64,000 nucleotides of DNA from Amorphochlora amoebiformis (GCA_054601695.1 BAAHQB010000016.1:62001-126000), one strand, 5' to 3'; shown: positions 14,425-45,557, counted from the stretch's first letter. A program made the numbers and translations. Notes: generated by a model from the letters alone, not told the origin.

Positions 14425-14730
14425 TTATGTATGCGAAATAATGTTATGTATGTGTATTTGTGCATATACGTATGCAAAATAACGTTTTTGTATGTATATA
14501 TTTATATATACATAATATATATAATAATATATATATACAAATAATATATTGTATATACATACATACATATATATATATATATATTTAGTCTACACTTTAT
14601 ATATTTCCCATAAGCTAGCGTAAGTTACGCATATGCAAGTATATTAGGAATGTATACGAAGGCTGAATTTTCGGAGGTAATCTTGGACAGAGAACCAAAG
14701 GTATATATGGATATATATATATATATTTAC

Positions 14731-14824
<94 letters not shown>

Positions 14825-14875
14825 CCTGCTCTTCCCCGATGTTGAAGCAAACAGTCGTGTTGCCAAACCTTTGAA

Positions 14876-14929
<54 letters not shown>

Positions 14930-15020
14930 TATAATGTAATATATATGTATAGAGGTTATGTATATATCTACGGTTATTATCTCGATCAACACACATACTT
15001 TAGCATCAATATATAGGTGG

Positions 15021-15099
<79 letters not shown>

Positions 15100-15306
15100 C
15101 ATATATGTGCACGTGCCATATACCATCTCGTGGGTCGAGCCACCGTGGCCGGAACCCAAATCCAATACCTATATGAAGTGTACGTAAAATAATAATATTA
15201 TTAACAATAATAGTAATAATACTATTACATAACCAATAATGCCTAAGCAAAAAATGTAATACATATATATTTACGTATGATATATATATAATATATATAC
15301 ATATAT

Positions 15307-15342
<36 letters not shown>

Positions 15343-15846
15343 ATTATGATATACCCATATTAAACTAAGCATAGATACATAAAGGAGGGAAGCATAATAT
15401 ACACACATAGCGATGCCTCTATCCTATATACATATTTGTACATATATGCATGAAAATTACATATTCAAAAACAGAGATAGATACAAGTACATGTCAGCAA
15501 CCTTCGAGTTCGCATTCAGGGGACTTAACATAGCCATGAGATCAAGCATCATGCTTGTGGTCAACCCAGCGGCTTTCCTCACATCTGATACATTCAGGAT
15601 TAAAACTATTTCTAAATACAAACACGTCTCCTACACAGTCCAAAAGGCTATCTGCGACTTAGTAAAAAAAGCGTATGGTGCGATGACGGAATTGGCCGAA
15701 ATGGTATTAAAATAATATGTTTCGGACGTATGGTAGTCAGATTATGAATTTTTGTTATTGTTGCGGATTCTATGATACTTCACTATATATATATATATAT
15801 ATATGGTGTGTGTGTGTAGATATGTATATTTATATTCACATACATG

Positions 15847-15877
<31 letters not shown>

Positions 15878-16013
15878 ATATATATGGGGACCGTCGGAGG
15901 ATGATCGAAAGATCCCGAAATGGATGTCGTTGCCCTGATATATGATATATATATATATATATATATATATCGGATATTTATATAACATGAATATGAATGG
16001 ATAATACATATAC

Positions 16014-16065
<52 letters not shown>

Positions 16066-16099
16066 ATATGTATATGCGTAAAAATCATATATGTACACG

Positions 16100-16136
<37 letters not shown>

Positions 16137-16192
16137 TGGAAATATATAAGTGTATATACTCCGGAAACACATACACAGACACACACACACAC

Positions 16193-16229
<37 letters not shown>

Positions 16230-16308
16230 ACATAAATTTTTATGTGTATACATAAATTTTATGTGTATATATGTATACATTCTGTATATATATGTATATA
16301 TTGGTATA

Positions 16309-16345
<37 letters not shown>

Positions 16346-16481
16346 AGAACTACAAATATTTCCATGAATACGAGTATTTGAGATGTTCATTACCCCGCCC
16401 CCCATGACGGTCTGATAGAACTTTCGCGTCAGCAGGCTATCGTATTGTTCTACTACCTTTGCCCCCACCTGACGTATTTTC

Positions 16482-16524
<43 letters not shown>

Positions 16525-17285
16525 GTATGTGCATGAATAATAATATATATAACATTGAGGAAAAAAAAAAAAATTCAACGTTTAAAAAAAAAAAAAAAAA
16601 TACAAGCGCGGCCAAAAAAAAAATGAGAAACATAATAAAAGAGAGTAATATATATCTATTTCTTCCCGAAAAAAAGAACTTGGTAATTAAAAAGGAGAAG
16701 TGCCTCAGTCTTCTGGTCGGATTTAGCGATCTCACAAGCCTCTCGAGAAAACCCGCGCGTAGCACCAGAGAAGGCTCGTTTCTTGGACATATATGTTGTA
16801 TATAAATATATAATATTCATATATATATAATAATATATATACATATATATAATATATATATATATATATGCATATATATTTATATATATATATATATATA
16901 CATACCTCTATATTTATGTACGTGTATACACAATATATACGTGTATATATATATATGTGTATATATGTATATGTATATATATATATATTTGTATATATAT
17001 ATATATGTATATATCCGCACATATCATATTTATATTCTACATGAAAAAACATATTGACCCGAGGTTTGTAATGTGGTTCTCGTAGTATTACTTCTACTAC
17101 CTTAGCGGGCTGTGATATTGAGCTGACGGTCGAGCTGGTCGCTGAGCTGGCCGCCGGCATTCTCTTAGAATCCCGGGATTCCAACTGAGCTTGAGAGGAT
17201 TTTTCAACCTGGTTTATGTGCCGGTTAGGGGTCACATTGGGTCTGGAGTTGGTTGGGCATGTAATATGTAATAGATGGGAACGTG

Positions 17286-17384
<99 letters not shown>

Positions 17385-17427
17385 CATGTTAATGTATACG
17401 CTGTAACATGTTTCCTACGTAGACCTC

Positions 17428-17475
<48 letters not shown>

Positions 17476-17525
17476 GTTAATGTATACGCTGTAACATATT
17501 TCCTACGTAACGTCTTGAACATAAT

Positions 17526-17575
<50 letters not shown>

Positions 17576-17692
17576 CATGTTAATGTATACGCTGTAACAT
17601 ATTTCCTACGTAGACCTCTTGAACATGTTGCTCCTTCTGCGCGGCTTGCGTGTTAAGAAGGGAATCAATCACTCCAACGACCTGCAATATGA

Positions 17693-17723
<31 letters not shown>

Positions 17724-18484
17724 GATACAAGTATATATGTATATATACATTTCTTTTTATATATATATTATATATATACACATATATATATACACACATA
17801 TATATATATTATATATATGGACATATGTGTATGTATTACATATATGTATACATATACATATATATATATAAATATATATATGTATATACATATATATATA
17901 TATAATATTTATATTATATATACATATATATACATATACATTTGTAGATAGATACATATATATATATATATATATACATTTATATATATATATATATATA
18001 TATGTATATAACACCATCCGCATATTGGGAACATCCAACCCAAGACGATCAGCACGTGCCAACGGCTCGCCGAAGATAAACTCCGATTCAACCTAATTAA
18101 CACAATCAAACACATACATCACCAATCGAATTCCCTCTCCTTCTCTCCCAGCCCTCACTCAATTTTGAAAATCTCGCCCTCTCTTACGCACCGGTCTCTC
18201 GTTGAGAAAGTCAATGACGGTGCTCGGCAAGTAGTCCTTGAGGGATTCGCCTTCAGACATCTTCCAAAGCTTATCGGCGAACCCCACGGGGATCACCGGG
18301 GGCTCCCCGGATCGCTTCCGCTCGTTATGCCTATTTCAGAGGCTAGGGTGAAATTTGAGTAGGTTGGAGCGTTTGGGTGTGTTGGTGAGCGAGAGTTGGG
18401 ATTAGAGGTTTTGGGTAAAGGGAGTCCATTCATATGGGAGGAGTATATTCAAAAATTTATTTATGTATACACATGAATATATAC

Positions 18485-18530
<46 letters not shown>

Positions 18531-18883
18531 ACCTATGCAAGATATCCCGATTCGCAGTCTCGCAGATCTCATCCATGACGTTACGGGTCAGATCCCGAAC
18601 CATAGGACGCTGGAATAGTTCCTGATGCATTGTTACACGATGTAAGCATTTACATGCATATGATTACATAGACATATCTGATGTATAAATGTATAAATAT
18701 ATAAAGTACATAGATGTGTTGTACTGTATAGAAAACAAACATAAATACAAATATCTCTCTCTCCCTCTGTATATATGTACGTGTATATATATGTTGTATT
18801 TGTATATATTTATAGATACATAAGAAATATAAATACAAATATAAGTGTATATTAATGTGTGTGTATGTTATATGCAAAGCACA

Positions 18884-18946
<63 letters not shown>

Positions 18947-19000
18947 GTGTGTGTGTGTATGTACATTATATATGTGTGCGTTCATATGTGTATATGTGTA

Positions 19001-19044
<44 letters not shown>

Positions 19045-19477
19045 TATACAATATTTAGACACATACCCCAAAAAAAGAGAGTGACTTACCCCTACAGAAA
19101 CTCCCCCGCACACAATACCCATACCAGCAAACGGAAAGTTCCACGCAACCTAAACCAATTAAGTGAAACACGTTACAAGGCGCACAAATAACGGTCGCAA
19201 TCTTCCACGATCAGCCAAGAAGAGAGATGAGAAAAGACTGCGGGTTCGAGCGAGCAACAGGGGAGGAAGGGTGTTTACTTTCTCCCAGCGACTGGTTAAC
19301 AGAGAGGTGGTTGGTTCGGGGCTGAGTTGACAATTCGATAGCAGGTCAACGGCCTCCGCGACCATCTCGGCGTCATCGAGCATGTGGCCGACAGTGATCT
19401 TTTCGGTGAATACGTGGGAGACTTCCCCGGGGGCTACACGGCTGGAGGTTTATATTAATGTGTGTTGTTTGTATATT

Positions 19478-19544
<67 letters not shown>

Positions 19545-19564
19545 CATATGTATTTATATGTATA

Positions 19565-19599
<35 letters not shown>

Positions 19600-19616
19600 A
19601 GATTGCACATATTATG

Positions 19617-19655
<39 letters not shown>

Positions 19656-19760
19656 ATGTAAGATTGCACATATTATGCAAATATATATATGTTTAGGGTT
19701 AGGGTTAGTTACCTTTAAGTTAGAATATATATATATTATATACATCTTTATACATATAAG

Positions 19761-19795
<35 letters not shown>

Positions 19796-19962
19796 TACAT
19801 ATACATTATATATATATATATATACATATATATATAGTTAAATTTATGTAACCCTACCCCTACCCTAACCCGAACCCTAAGCCAAAATCCTGGCCCTATC
19901 CCAAACCCAACGAAACTCGAACTTAACCCTAATCTATGTATATGTATATGTATATGTAAATG

Positions 19963-20011
<49 letters not shown>

Positions 20012-20163
20012 AATATATATACATATATATATATATATACACACACACATATATATATATATATCTATATGTATATATATATATATATGTGTATGTATAT
20101 AATTAAAGGATAATGCTGTACTTATGCGCGTATATATACATACACACATATTTACTACATATG

Positions 20164-20204
<41 letters not shown>

Positions 20205-21141
20205 ACACATAAATAACATATATGTGAGATATGTGTTTTTACACATCACCCATGTATGTTTACCTTGCAGCGATGAAGGCCAAACCACCAAGGACTCTCT
20301 CCGAGTCTCCAACAATATCCGAAATAGCCTATTCGAAAGACAATGGTTAATTAAATTGACTAAGGTTCCGAAATAACCACAAATAGTCAGAGACTGGTTC
20401 TTGCCAAAGTATAAGTGAGAGGCTATATTTGGCAACATGGTTTAATATTTCACACCTCGTCGATTCCGATACCATTGAGGAGGGATAGAACCCGTGTCTT
20501 CGGCCCAATACATGGTTTCAGGAGCCGCTGCATTGATCAAAAGATCATTCTGAGTGTGTTCGGTGAAATTTCTGCATGGTGAGTGATAGAACCTTGCCAG
20601 CTGAGCCTTGCAGAGCATTCGCCTTGAGTGTACATATCACCCAGTCGGCCTGACAGAACGATTCCGAAATCCAACACAAACAGGGGGATGTTTGACACTT
20701 AGAAATGGCGGGAAGAGCTAATGATCAGTTTGAAAGCATGTATATGGGCAATCAACGGGATTTTTGTACCTCTCCAATTTCCACAGGGCTCTGAAATACA
20801 TCTAGGTCACTGGGGGACACCTTGACGTCGCCATGAGGTGATTGGACCTGGATACGGATGCACTCAATTCAAGTCCACAAGCCCAAAAAAAGTTCCAACC
20901 GACCTTCAGACCGTTCTCCTTGACAGCACAGTAGTCCCCTCGCAAAAGTAGACTGACCTGCATGTAAATTTCAGTCAGATACATAGCTTTTTTTGGGATT
21001 GTGTAAAGCGGTATTCGGTCGGAAAAAGATTACAATCCCAGTGGTTAAGAATCAGAATACCCTGTGCCCTGCTTGGGTCAGGCGAGCAGAGAGGTATTGC
21101 CCAAGCGCTCCGCCTCCAATTACTGCAATTTTCTTTGACAT
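10624..21141 (-). CDS. Ketopantoate-reductase-like / betaine-type N-methyltransferase fusion (687 aa)
   Basis: Twenty-six exons read 5'->3' in one phase: 21141-21061, 20957-20904, 20847-20770, 20649-20593, 20527-20456, 20328-20264, 19441-19279, 19149-19096, 18621-18533, 18330-18192, 18092-18015, 17681-17616, 17208-17101, 16781-16680, 16468-16394, 15934-15892, 15584-15502, 15168-15124, 14876-14826, 14227-14166, 13595-13513, 12816-12729, 12103-11989, 11618-11559, 11130-11041, 10686-10624. Residues 1-332 are ApbA/PanE-like: Rossmann start [27 protein letters not shown] with the catalytic-type Lys and Asn, and ERPVESEF. A Ser/Gln-rich linker follows. Residues from about 403 resemble sarcosine/dimethylglycine methyltransferases: [13 protein letters not shown] motif [30 protein letters not shown], and an AFAWGIF end. 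An in-frame ATG at 16789 could instead start a separate methyltransferase gene. No fusion of this kind is known to me. Confidence 0.85.
13389..13446 (-). repeat. Partial duplicate of a methyltransferase exon 3' end
   Basis: This repeats bases 13500-13555, the 3' end of exon 13595-13513 with its donor region, encoding [13 protein letters not shown]. The copy has one change in the first intron bases (GGTGGT for GGTAGC). It lies in the downstream intron, is separated by (TA)n and lacks the exon's 5' part and acceptor. Confidence 0.8.
13818..13862 (-). pseudogene. Degenerate copy of the methyltransferase exon 5' end
   Basis: On the minus strand an acceptor-like TTAAG is followed by codons reading [10 protein letters not shown] and then TAG. 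The true exon at 13595 reads [11 protein letters not shown]. The two match in about three quarters of their bases, so this appears to be a decayed exon duplicate in the upstream intron 13596-14165. Confidence 0.6.
17383..17624 (-). repeat. Three copies of an exon-end/donor segment
   Basis: Segments 17383-17432, 17471-17520 and 17574-17624 share about 50 bases: TACATGTTAATGTATACGCT, then GTAACAT, TTTCCTACGTA and a CTCTTGAA end. The third contains the true 3' end and donor of exon 17681-17616. The other two are copies inside the following intron, separated by (TA)n, so the intron carries two extra donor-like sites. Confidence 0.85.
19685..19935. repeat. Telomere-like tracts in an intron, both orientations
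   Basis: TTTAGGGTTAGGGTTAG occurs at about 19691-19708 and ACCCTACCCCTACCCTAACC with further CCCTAA variants at 19848-19935, with (TA)n between them. Both lie in the reductase intron 19442-20263. The two oppositely oriented tracts could pair. Confidence 0.8.
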
Positions 21142-21301
21142 TTTCGCGTTGGGTGGGGGTTTAAGGGGGTGGCGCGACGTTGCTGGGGTCGAGGAATATT
21201 TAAATGAATCGCAGGTTTGCAAAATCACCCAAAAAATAATTTTTCCAGGAGACCTCCAAAAGATCTAAATTTAATATATCGAATAAAGAATAATTCGCGC
21301 C
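21142..21301. promoter_or_regulatory. Divergent start interval between reductase fusion and acidic protein
   Basis: About 160 bases separate the ATG at 21141 (-) from the ATG at 21302 (+). The interval is mixed sequence without (TA)n and probably holds both 5' leaders. No specific promoter motif was recognised. Confidence 0.4.
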
Positions 21302-21808
21302 ATGGGTCCCACCTCATCTCTTTTATCGTTGCTTTTCCTCCTGTGTGTCGATGCGCGGGGCTTCACTCGCGCAAGAAATAACGTCGCGCGACTACGAGTG
21401 GCTATAGACCTCCGAAGATCGATGGCTATGCCGTTGAAATTTGTCCGATCGACAACCAGATGCTCCGACGCTAGGCGACTTCACGGGAAACTCCATGATC
21501 CCTCCCGCCTCACCGGTAGCCAACATATAGTATGTGTAGAGTATTCTCTCTGAGTGCATGTAATTTAGTGCGAAGTGAGATTGAAGACGATCCCGACTTT
21601 TACGATGATCTCGACGAGCTGTATACGGGCGCAGGTACGATGGACGAATATCTAGGCCCAATACCACTCGTGTAGCTGATATGCGATGATACCAGGCGGC
21701 ATATACGAAGACTACATATGGGATGATCTGTATGATGACGGCGTTTCGGAGAAGTCTCCAGCGAACTCCACGGAGCCAGGAGAGAAACCGATTGAGAGTG
21801 AGAGTTAG
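21302..21808 (+). CDS. Small secreted acidic protein (tentative)
   Basis: The ATG at 21302 opens with SSLLSLLFLLCVDARG, a plausible signal peptide. Downstream, a phase-consistent set of pieces gives an acidic tail: GDFTGNSMIPPASP before a GT at 21516, then an exon at about 21580-21631 reading IEDDPDFYDDLDELYTG, then an exon from 21697 to the TAG at 21808 reading GGIYEDYIWDDLYDDG and EKPIESES. The junction between the signal-peptide exon and the GDFTGN piece is not resolved. A direct read-through gives an Arg-rich frame that does not fit the tail. The family is not recognised. The position between two minus-strand genes fits the strand alternation of the window. Confidence 0.4.
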
Positions 21809-23044
<1,236 letters not shown>

Positions 23045-23173
23045 CTATTTTCTGGAGGCCCTAGAAGCGATCATCACGCGGAGAATCTCGAACAGGATGT
23101 TCGCGCCGGCAATAGAAGTTAAGTCCGAAGAGTCAAACGGAGGTGAAACCTGGATTAAACCATGTGAATTAAT

Positions 23174-23211
<38 letters not shown>

Positions 23212-23613
23212 TATTTACACTCATCTAGATTAACAAACGGGATAGGTGCACACATTCATATAATGTTATTGCTTACCCCCACAACATCCGCTCCAATTAT
23301 ATTAAGGTCGAGCTCTCTCAATCTATAAATTTTTACGATCACATTTAGAATTAGTTTCTACACTTTTAAAACCAGCAGTATGGTCAGTATAAACATGCTA
23401 CCAGTTGTTGGCTTAGAGGTTGGATTTACCCTAGGATAAGACTCAGGGCCTAGTAGGGTTGGGTGGGTTATGGTTTGGTTTGCACCCCATGCGTGCCCGT
23501 TCCCGGAGCGAAGGCTGGGTCGAGGGCGTCTGTATACGCATATATATGTATATATATATATATATATTGTTATACAATATATATATACATATATATATAT
23601 AAATACATATATA

Positions 23614-23653
<40 letters not shown>

Positions 23654-23891
23654 AATATATAAATACACACACCTATGATATATATATATATATATATATA
23701 TGTACATATTGAAATCAATATATATATATATTATATATATATATATATATATATGTATATACATATATATATATTTAGGAAAACAGCCGGCATAACCACC
23801 ACAACTCTGTCGCACTGTACAGAAACCTACACGTCACGCCAAGTCGAACTATGCTCACAACGATACAATAACAATATATACAAAAATACAT

Positions 23892-23932
<41 letters not shown>

Positions 23933-23942
23933 TATACACACG

Positions 23943-23977
<35 letters not shown>

Positions 23978-24006
23978 ATTATTATTATTATTATTTATAT
24001 TTTCTA

Positions 24007-24040
<34 letters not shown>

Positions 24041-24094
24041 ATAGTTCTGCTCCATATATTTTATTTATATATATGCTGAATATAAGCATATATA

Positions 24095-24139
<45 letters not shown>

Positions 24140-24184
24140 ATGGATACTGCTCTACATATTTCAATTATGTATATGCTGAATATA

Positions 24185-24226
<42 letters not shown>

Positions 24227-24234
24227 ATTATATA

Positions 24235-24313
<79 letters not shown>

Positions 24314-24314
24314 A

Positions 24315-24389
<75 letters not shown>

Positions 24390-24806
24390 CATATGTATAT
24401 ACGATGTACTTATGTAATATATATATATATGTATATATATACACTGAACATGTCTGCATGTGTTTTGTGTATGAGTCTTATACATGTATTCTAATATTTT
24501 GGTGGCGTGGGCTGAAATATACTCCGATCGCTAATCGATACCTTGCACCTGGACGGCTCGTAGTACCCCCATCGTAGGGAACCTAGGTGTAGGTGTGTAT
24601 CAATCGTGAAGAAACGCTATACAAACCCACGTCGTTGTGTATGTGTACATAGGATTTAAATATGAAGCATATACTTGCGCGTCTAGTGAAAGCTTTATTT
24701 TATGTAAAATACATTCAATACATCCGTTTACAGTGTTTTCACGTACCCCAACGACTGCGACGTCTGCGCGGTCGGAGGTTGGCAACCGGGAAAAATCTGG
24801 AGAATC
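23045..24806 (-). pseudogene. Agmatinase/arginase (ureohydrolase) family gene, middle missing
   Basis: Exons recognised 5'->3' are 24806-24747 (DSPDFSRLPTSDRADVAVVG), 24582-24542 (VPYDGGTTSRPGA), then after a gap 23529-23486 (ALDPAFAPGTGTHG), 23449-23430, 23322-23277 (LRELDLNIIGADVVG) and 23149-23045 (VSPPFDSSDLTSIAG, ending SRASRK and TAG). These match the N-terminal VAVVGVPFDxGTSxRPGAR and C-terminal DxxDPxxxPGTGTP / VVEVSPPYD regions of ureohydrolases. The central part, with GGDHS, DAHxD and SFDxD manganese ligands (over 100 residues), is not found in the remaining interval 23530-24541, which is mainly (TA)n plus one patch at 23775-23880. No start codon was located upstream of 24806. Most likely a decayed or internally deleted gene. 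Confidence 0.7.
24030..24195. repeat. Two related segments of about 50 bases in (TA)n
   Basis: Segments near 24035-24090 and 24136-24190 share TGTAT, CTGCTC, ACATAT and TATGCTGAATATAA in the same order with substitutions. They look like a diverged tandem duplication within the TA-rich intron of the ureohydrolase remnant. Confidence 0.55.
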
Positions 24807-25308
24807 CTGTGTACCTAGGTCTAGTTTCGAAAGGATTAAGTTTATTCCGTCCAATCAATTCTGTATCTCCACTCCCTAATTTCTGCATTATGACAAATAT
24901 TCGATCATCTGTTGGCAAACACACTCGGAAAGTTCAAACTTCAAACCGCAAAATACTTAGTGATTGTATGAACAAACTTGGTGAGAATGAGGGACGCTGC
25001 CTGTTGTCAGGGATCGCGCAAATCTATGACAAAGCTAAATTAGTTAATCGAAAAAAATGAAATATCATGCTGAGACGATGAAGTTGCGAGAAAAACAAAG
25101 CATCTTTTAAAATTCACGAAAATGTGCATTCTGTAGGACCGAGAGGATTTAGTGTATGCATGATGTTAAGGCAGAGTTTAGATTCAAGAACCACTTCCGA
25201 CATGACTGGTGCATCACCGAGGAATTATTTCGAATTAGGGATATCGAAAGACTAATATCTACATATTAGGATGTAGATATCTCTTGCTGACACGTGTAGA
25301 CTCACGCC
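24807..25308. other. Divergent interval upstream of the arylsulfatase
   Basis: Mixed-composition DNA without long (TA)n. It must contain the 5' end of the ureohydrolase gene if that gene is intact, and the sulfatase leader. A plus-strand frame starting at 24662 crosses the area but overlaps the recognised minus exons. No promoter motif is claimed. Confidence 0.5.
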
Positions 25309-38077
<12,769 letters not shown>

Positions 38078-38149
38078 CCATGGTGTTTGTTACTACGTAA
38101 TTATTCATATATTCATATAGATATACATATATATATGTATTATATATTT

Positions 38150-38180
<31 letters not shown>

Positions 38181-38613
38181 TATATTATTCAAAGGCAAAT
38201 ATAATATATACATATACATATACATATATATATATATATGATTTATTCTACCCACCACGTCAGCATAACTGTATCATAAAGACGCATACTCGGATAAATA
38301 TGACAGTTCCTCTCCCTCATCGGGGTCTGCCGAGACCCGAAAGCATGGTTCAAAGAGTGTTCTTGTGACTATCTCTCGACATCAGTTTGAAACCTTGGTG
38401 CGTTTGCAACTGACCCTATCCACCCCCTCCCTCTTTCTACCTTTATGCCCCTTCTCCTTTGTATGTATGGTATATAAATATTATAGATACAGATATTAAA
38501 TGTGCATATGTATATATATGTATATATATATATATACATATATATATATGTGTGATGTAATGTACGTATAGACATATTACATTTGCATATGCGTATTATA
38601 CGTATATATATAC

Positions 38614-38644
<31 letters not shown>

Positions 38645-38716
38645 TATACACATTTTAATATATATATATATATATTATATATGATAAATATACATATATA
38701 TACGTATATATGTATA

Positions 38717-38785
<69 letters not shown>

Positions 38786-38932
38786 TTATATATATTATAT
38801 GTAATGTATATTCGTGAGTAAAATGTAAATTTAGGACCTACACACATATATAAAATATATATCTATATATATATATATATATAAATGTATATAATATTTA
38901 TGTGTGTGTATGTGTTTGCACATATAGATATG

Positions 38933-38981
<49 letters not shown>

Positions 38982-39510
38982 GTGTGTGTATGTATATAAT
39001 ATGAATATATATATATGTGTGTGTATATATACATATAATAAATTTACATATGTATATATATATATATATATGTGTGTGTATATATGCAAATATTAAATAT
39101 ATGTATATATATACATGTAAATGTATAAATGTATACCTAGTATCTATATATTTGTGTATATATTTGTGTTATCAATATATTGAGGTGTGTACACTACATG
39201 TTATATGTACATAGATACACATTAATATATGTATATATATATATATATATATACATGTATGCATATATATATATATATATTATATATTTGTATATATATA
39301 TATATATAGACATATATATATATATATATATATATCGTTTGTATTTATACACAGATGTATATGAATAAACATGTACTTAGTAATTGTATATTTATATATA
39401 CATATATGCTACATACCTAATATATACTCATATGTACATGTTTATATGTATAATTATATCTTTAGATAAGCATTACATGTATGTAATTGTGAGCATATGC
39501 CAGTATATAA

Positions 39511-39559
<49 letters not shown>

Positions 39560-39573
39560 TTATACATATATGT

Positions 39574-39625
<52 letters not shown>

Positions 39626-39674
39626 ATATATATATATATATATGTGTATATATATATATATATGTATATAGGTG

Positions 39675-39707
<33 letters not shown>

Positions 39708-40422
39708 ATCTGTGTATATATATTTGCATAATATATATACTCTACATCGTCCTATTCGTACATTTTTATATCTTTAGTCTGGGGGTGGTATAAGTCTAGT
39801 AAGTCGACTTGAGCTATTGATCAAGAATTCGAGATGAAATATGCTGAACATACTAGACATAGTCCCGCTTCGGAGAGCCCTGATTCGGAGAGCCCTGATC
39901 TCTGATTGGCGGCCAGTACAGTATAACCTACATAACGCTGTGTTGAAAGCTTAAAGCGCAAGTTCATTTGTCCATAAATCAGTCTAGTCAGTTGAAAGGA
40001 TGTAGCTAATTGTACATGGATCATGACGACGACGGTCTAGCGGTGGTGATCATGTGTAGAGCCTGTGACCGACTAGTACATTGTTAGCTATAATTTCAGT
40101 GGCAAAATCTAGTATATACATTGTCTAGATTGTGCACGTGCGTGCCGCTACATAGGCATGATTCCGTCATGAGTATCTACTATCTAGACAATGTCGAGAT
40201 CGGCTTGTCCTAGACTCCTAGTTGTCTAGAGATTTGTCCGATGTGTTAGTACTAGTATATATGTCTAGTTGTCCATGATTCTAGCGTCGTGCCAATTAAT
40301 ATTAGAACTAATAACAATTGAACTGAAATTTCCGAATATTTAATGCTGCCGCTCATGCGCACCCATTGAAATTCACTCTCATTGTCCAACCTACATTTCT
40401 CGCGTTTGGAAGCTATACGTTT
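38078..40422. other. Convergent spacer with CTAG-rich island 2
   Basis: This lies between the sulfatase 3' end (+) and the cyclin stop (-). Bases 38470-39770 are (TA)n with TG/CA variants. Bases 38250-38460 are mixed sequence with a 22-codon frame from 38301 that has no support. Bases 39785-40320 are TA-poor and contain about 14 CTAG tetramers. Confidence 0.7.
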
Positions 40423-44632
<4,210 letters not shown>

Positions 44633-45557
44633 GAGGATTTGAGGGAAAGTCTAGAAAGTTTCCCAGCCCGACGCGTTGCCGGTCTTCGTGTGTCCCAAAG
44701 AAATTCCAGCGTTATGATTGGGGCCTAACGTATGATCACCTGAGTCACCTCTGAACTAGTGAGCCTAATAGAAATCATCAGTGTATATTAGCGTTTTATG
44801 TTAAGGGACGAAGTTCATTTAAAGAACTTAATAACTGAATAAGGGTTCGTTCAAAGATTCGCTGTCAACAGATTCGAACCTTGGACTTCTGAAAGAACAT
44901 CGAGGCAAGTGTGTCGCAGTCAGGAGAATCAAAGCTTTGTTGATGGGACCGAAGTGATAACCTACAATTGTAGCATCCACGCGTTCGGGTTAATCGCGCC
45001 CAGCGGTAGTGAAGGATTTTGTTTTAGTCGGTGTAGGAAATCCTACCAGGTGGAAAACAATGTTGTTCCAATACAACTACTAGGGAGCTGTATTCGAAGA
45101 TTCATGGGTTGAGACTTGAGAGTCCCCGAACCTCCCTTCTATCGGGGTACCGCCGATTGGTATGGGGACACTAGATATCCAAGCGTGATATATATTTAGA
45201 TATCTAGGTGTTGATATCTGGATATTAAGTTTCGATTGATGTGATCAGGCGAAATTTTATTTGGTACAAAGACCGTACAGGTTACCCGCGAGTTAGGGTG
45301 GAGGCGGGATATTCGGAAAGACTTTTCCAGATGCATCAATGAATTGTGGACAATTACAACGATGTTGCAAATTGCCATACGTCACGTTTATAATCGCAAA
45401 TATTCATAGGAATGAAATCAATACGCCACACCAGATAACCATGAATTAATGTCCGTCCTTTAACCCAATCCCCAAACCTAAACCTATCCCAAGTCCAGCT
45501 TTAAATCCTAGTGCCTAATATATCCCGAAATACATACAGTAACCAAAATTAACTGCA

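Noticed and set aside
14590-14710. Patch at 14.6-14.7 kb that looked like another methyltransferase exon
   Set aside because: The flanking exons 14876-14826 and 14227-14166 already join in phase and match the family alignment without it. No acceptor was seen at its edge.
15491-15715. Plus-strand 75-codon intronless frame (starts [11 protein letters not shown])
   Set aside because: It lies over minus-strand exon 15584-15502 of the methyltransferase. The minus reading ([15 protein letters not shown]) has correct splice sites and phase on both sides and matches the family, so the plus frame is a shadow.
24662-25060. Plus-strand 132-codon frame upstream of the sulfatase
   Set aside because: It overlaps the minus-strand ureohydrolase exon 24806-24747, which carries a recognisable VAVVG motif. 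The plus frame has no family signal.
38301-38369. 22-codon frame after the sulfatase 3' end (MTVPLPHRG)
   Set aside because: It could be a further sulfatase exon, but no acceptor gives a phase match. It was left as untranslated sequence.
44909-45112. 67-codon plus-strand frame in the divergent interval
   Set aside because: It has no splice or family support, and codon content is not distinct from the surrounding non-coding DNA.
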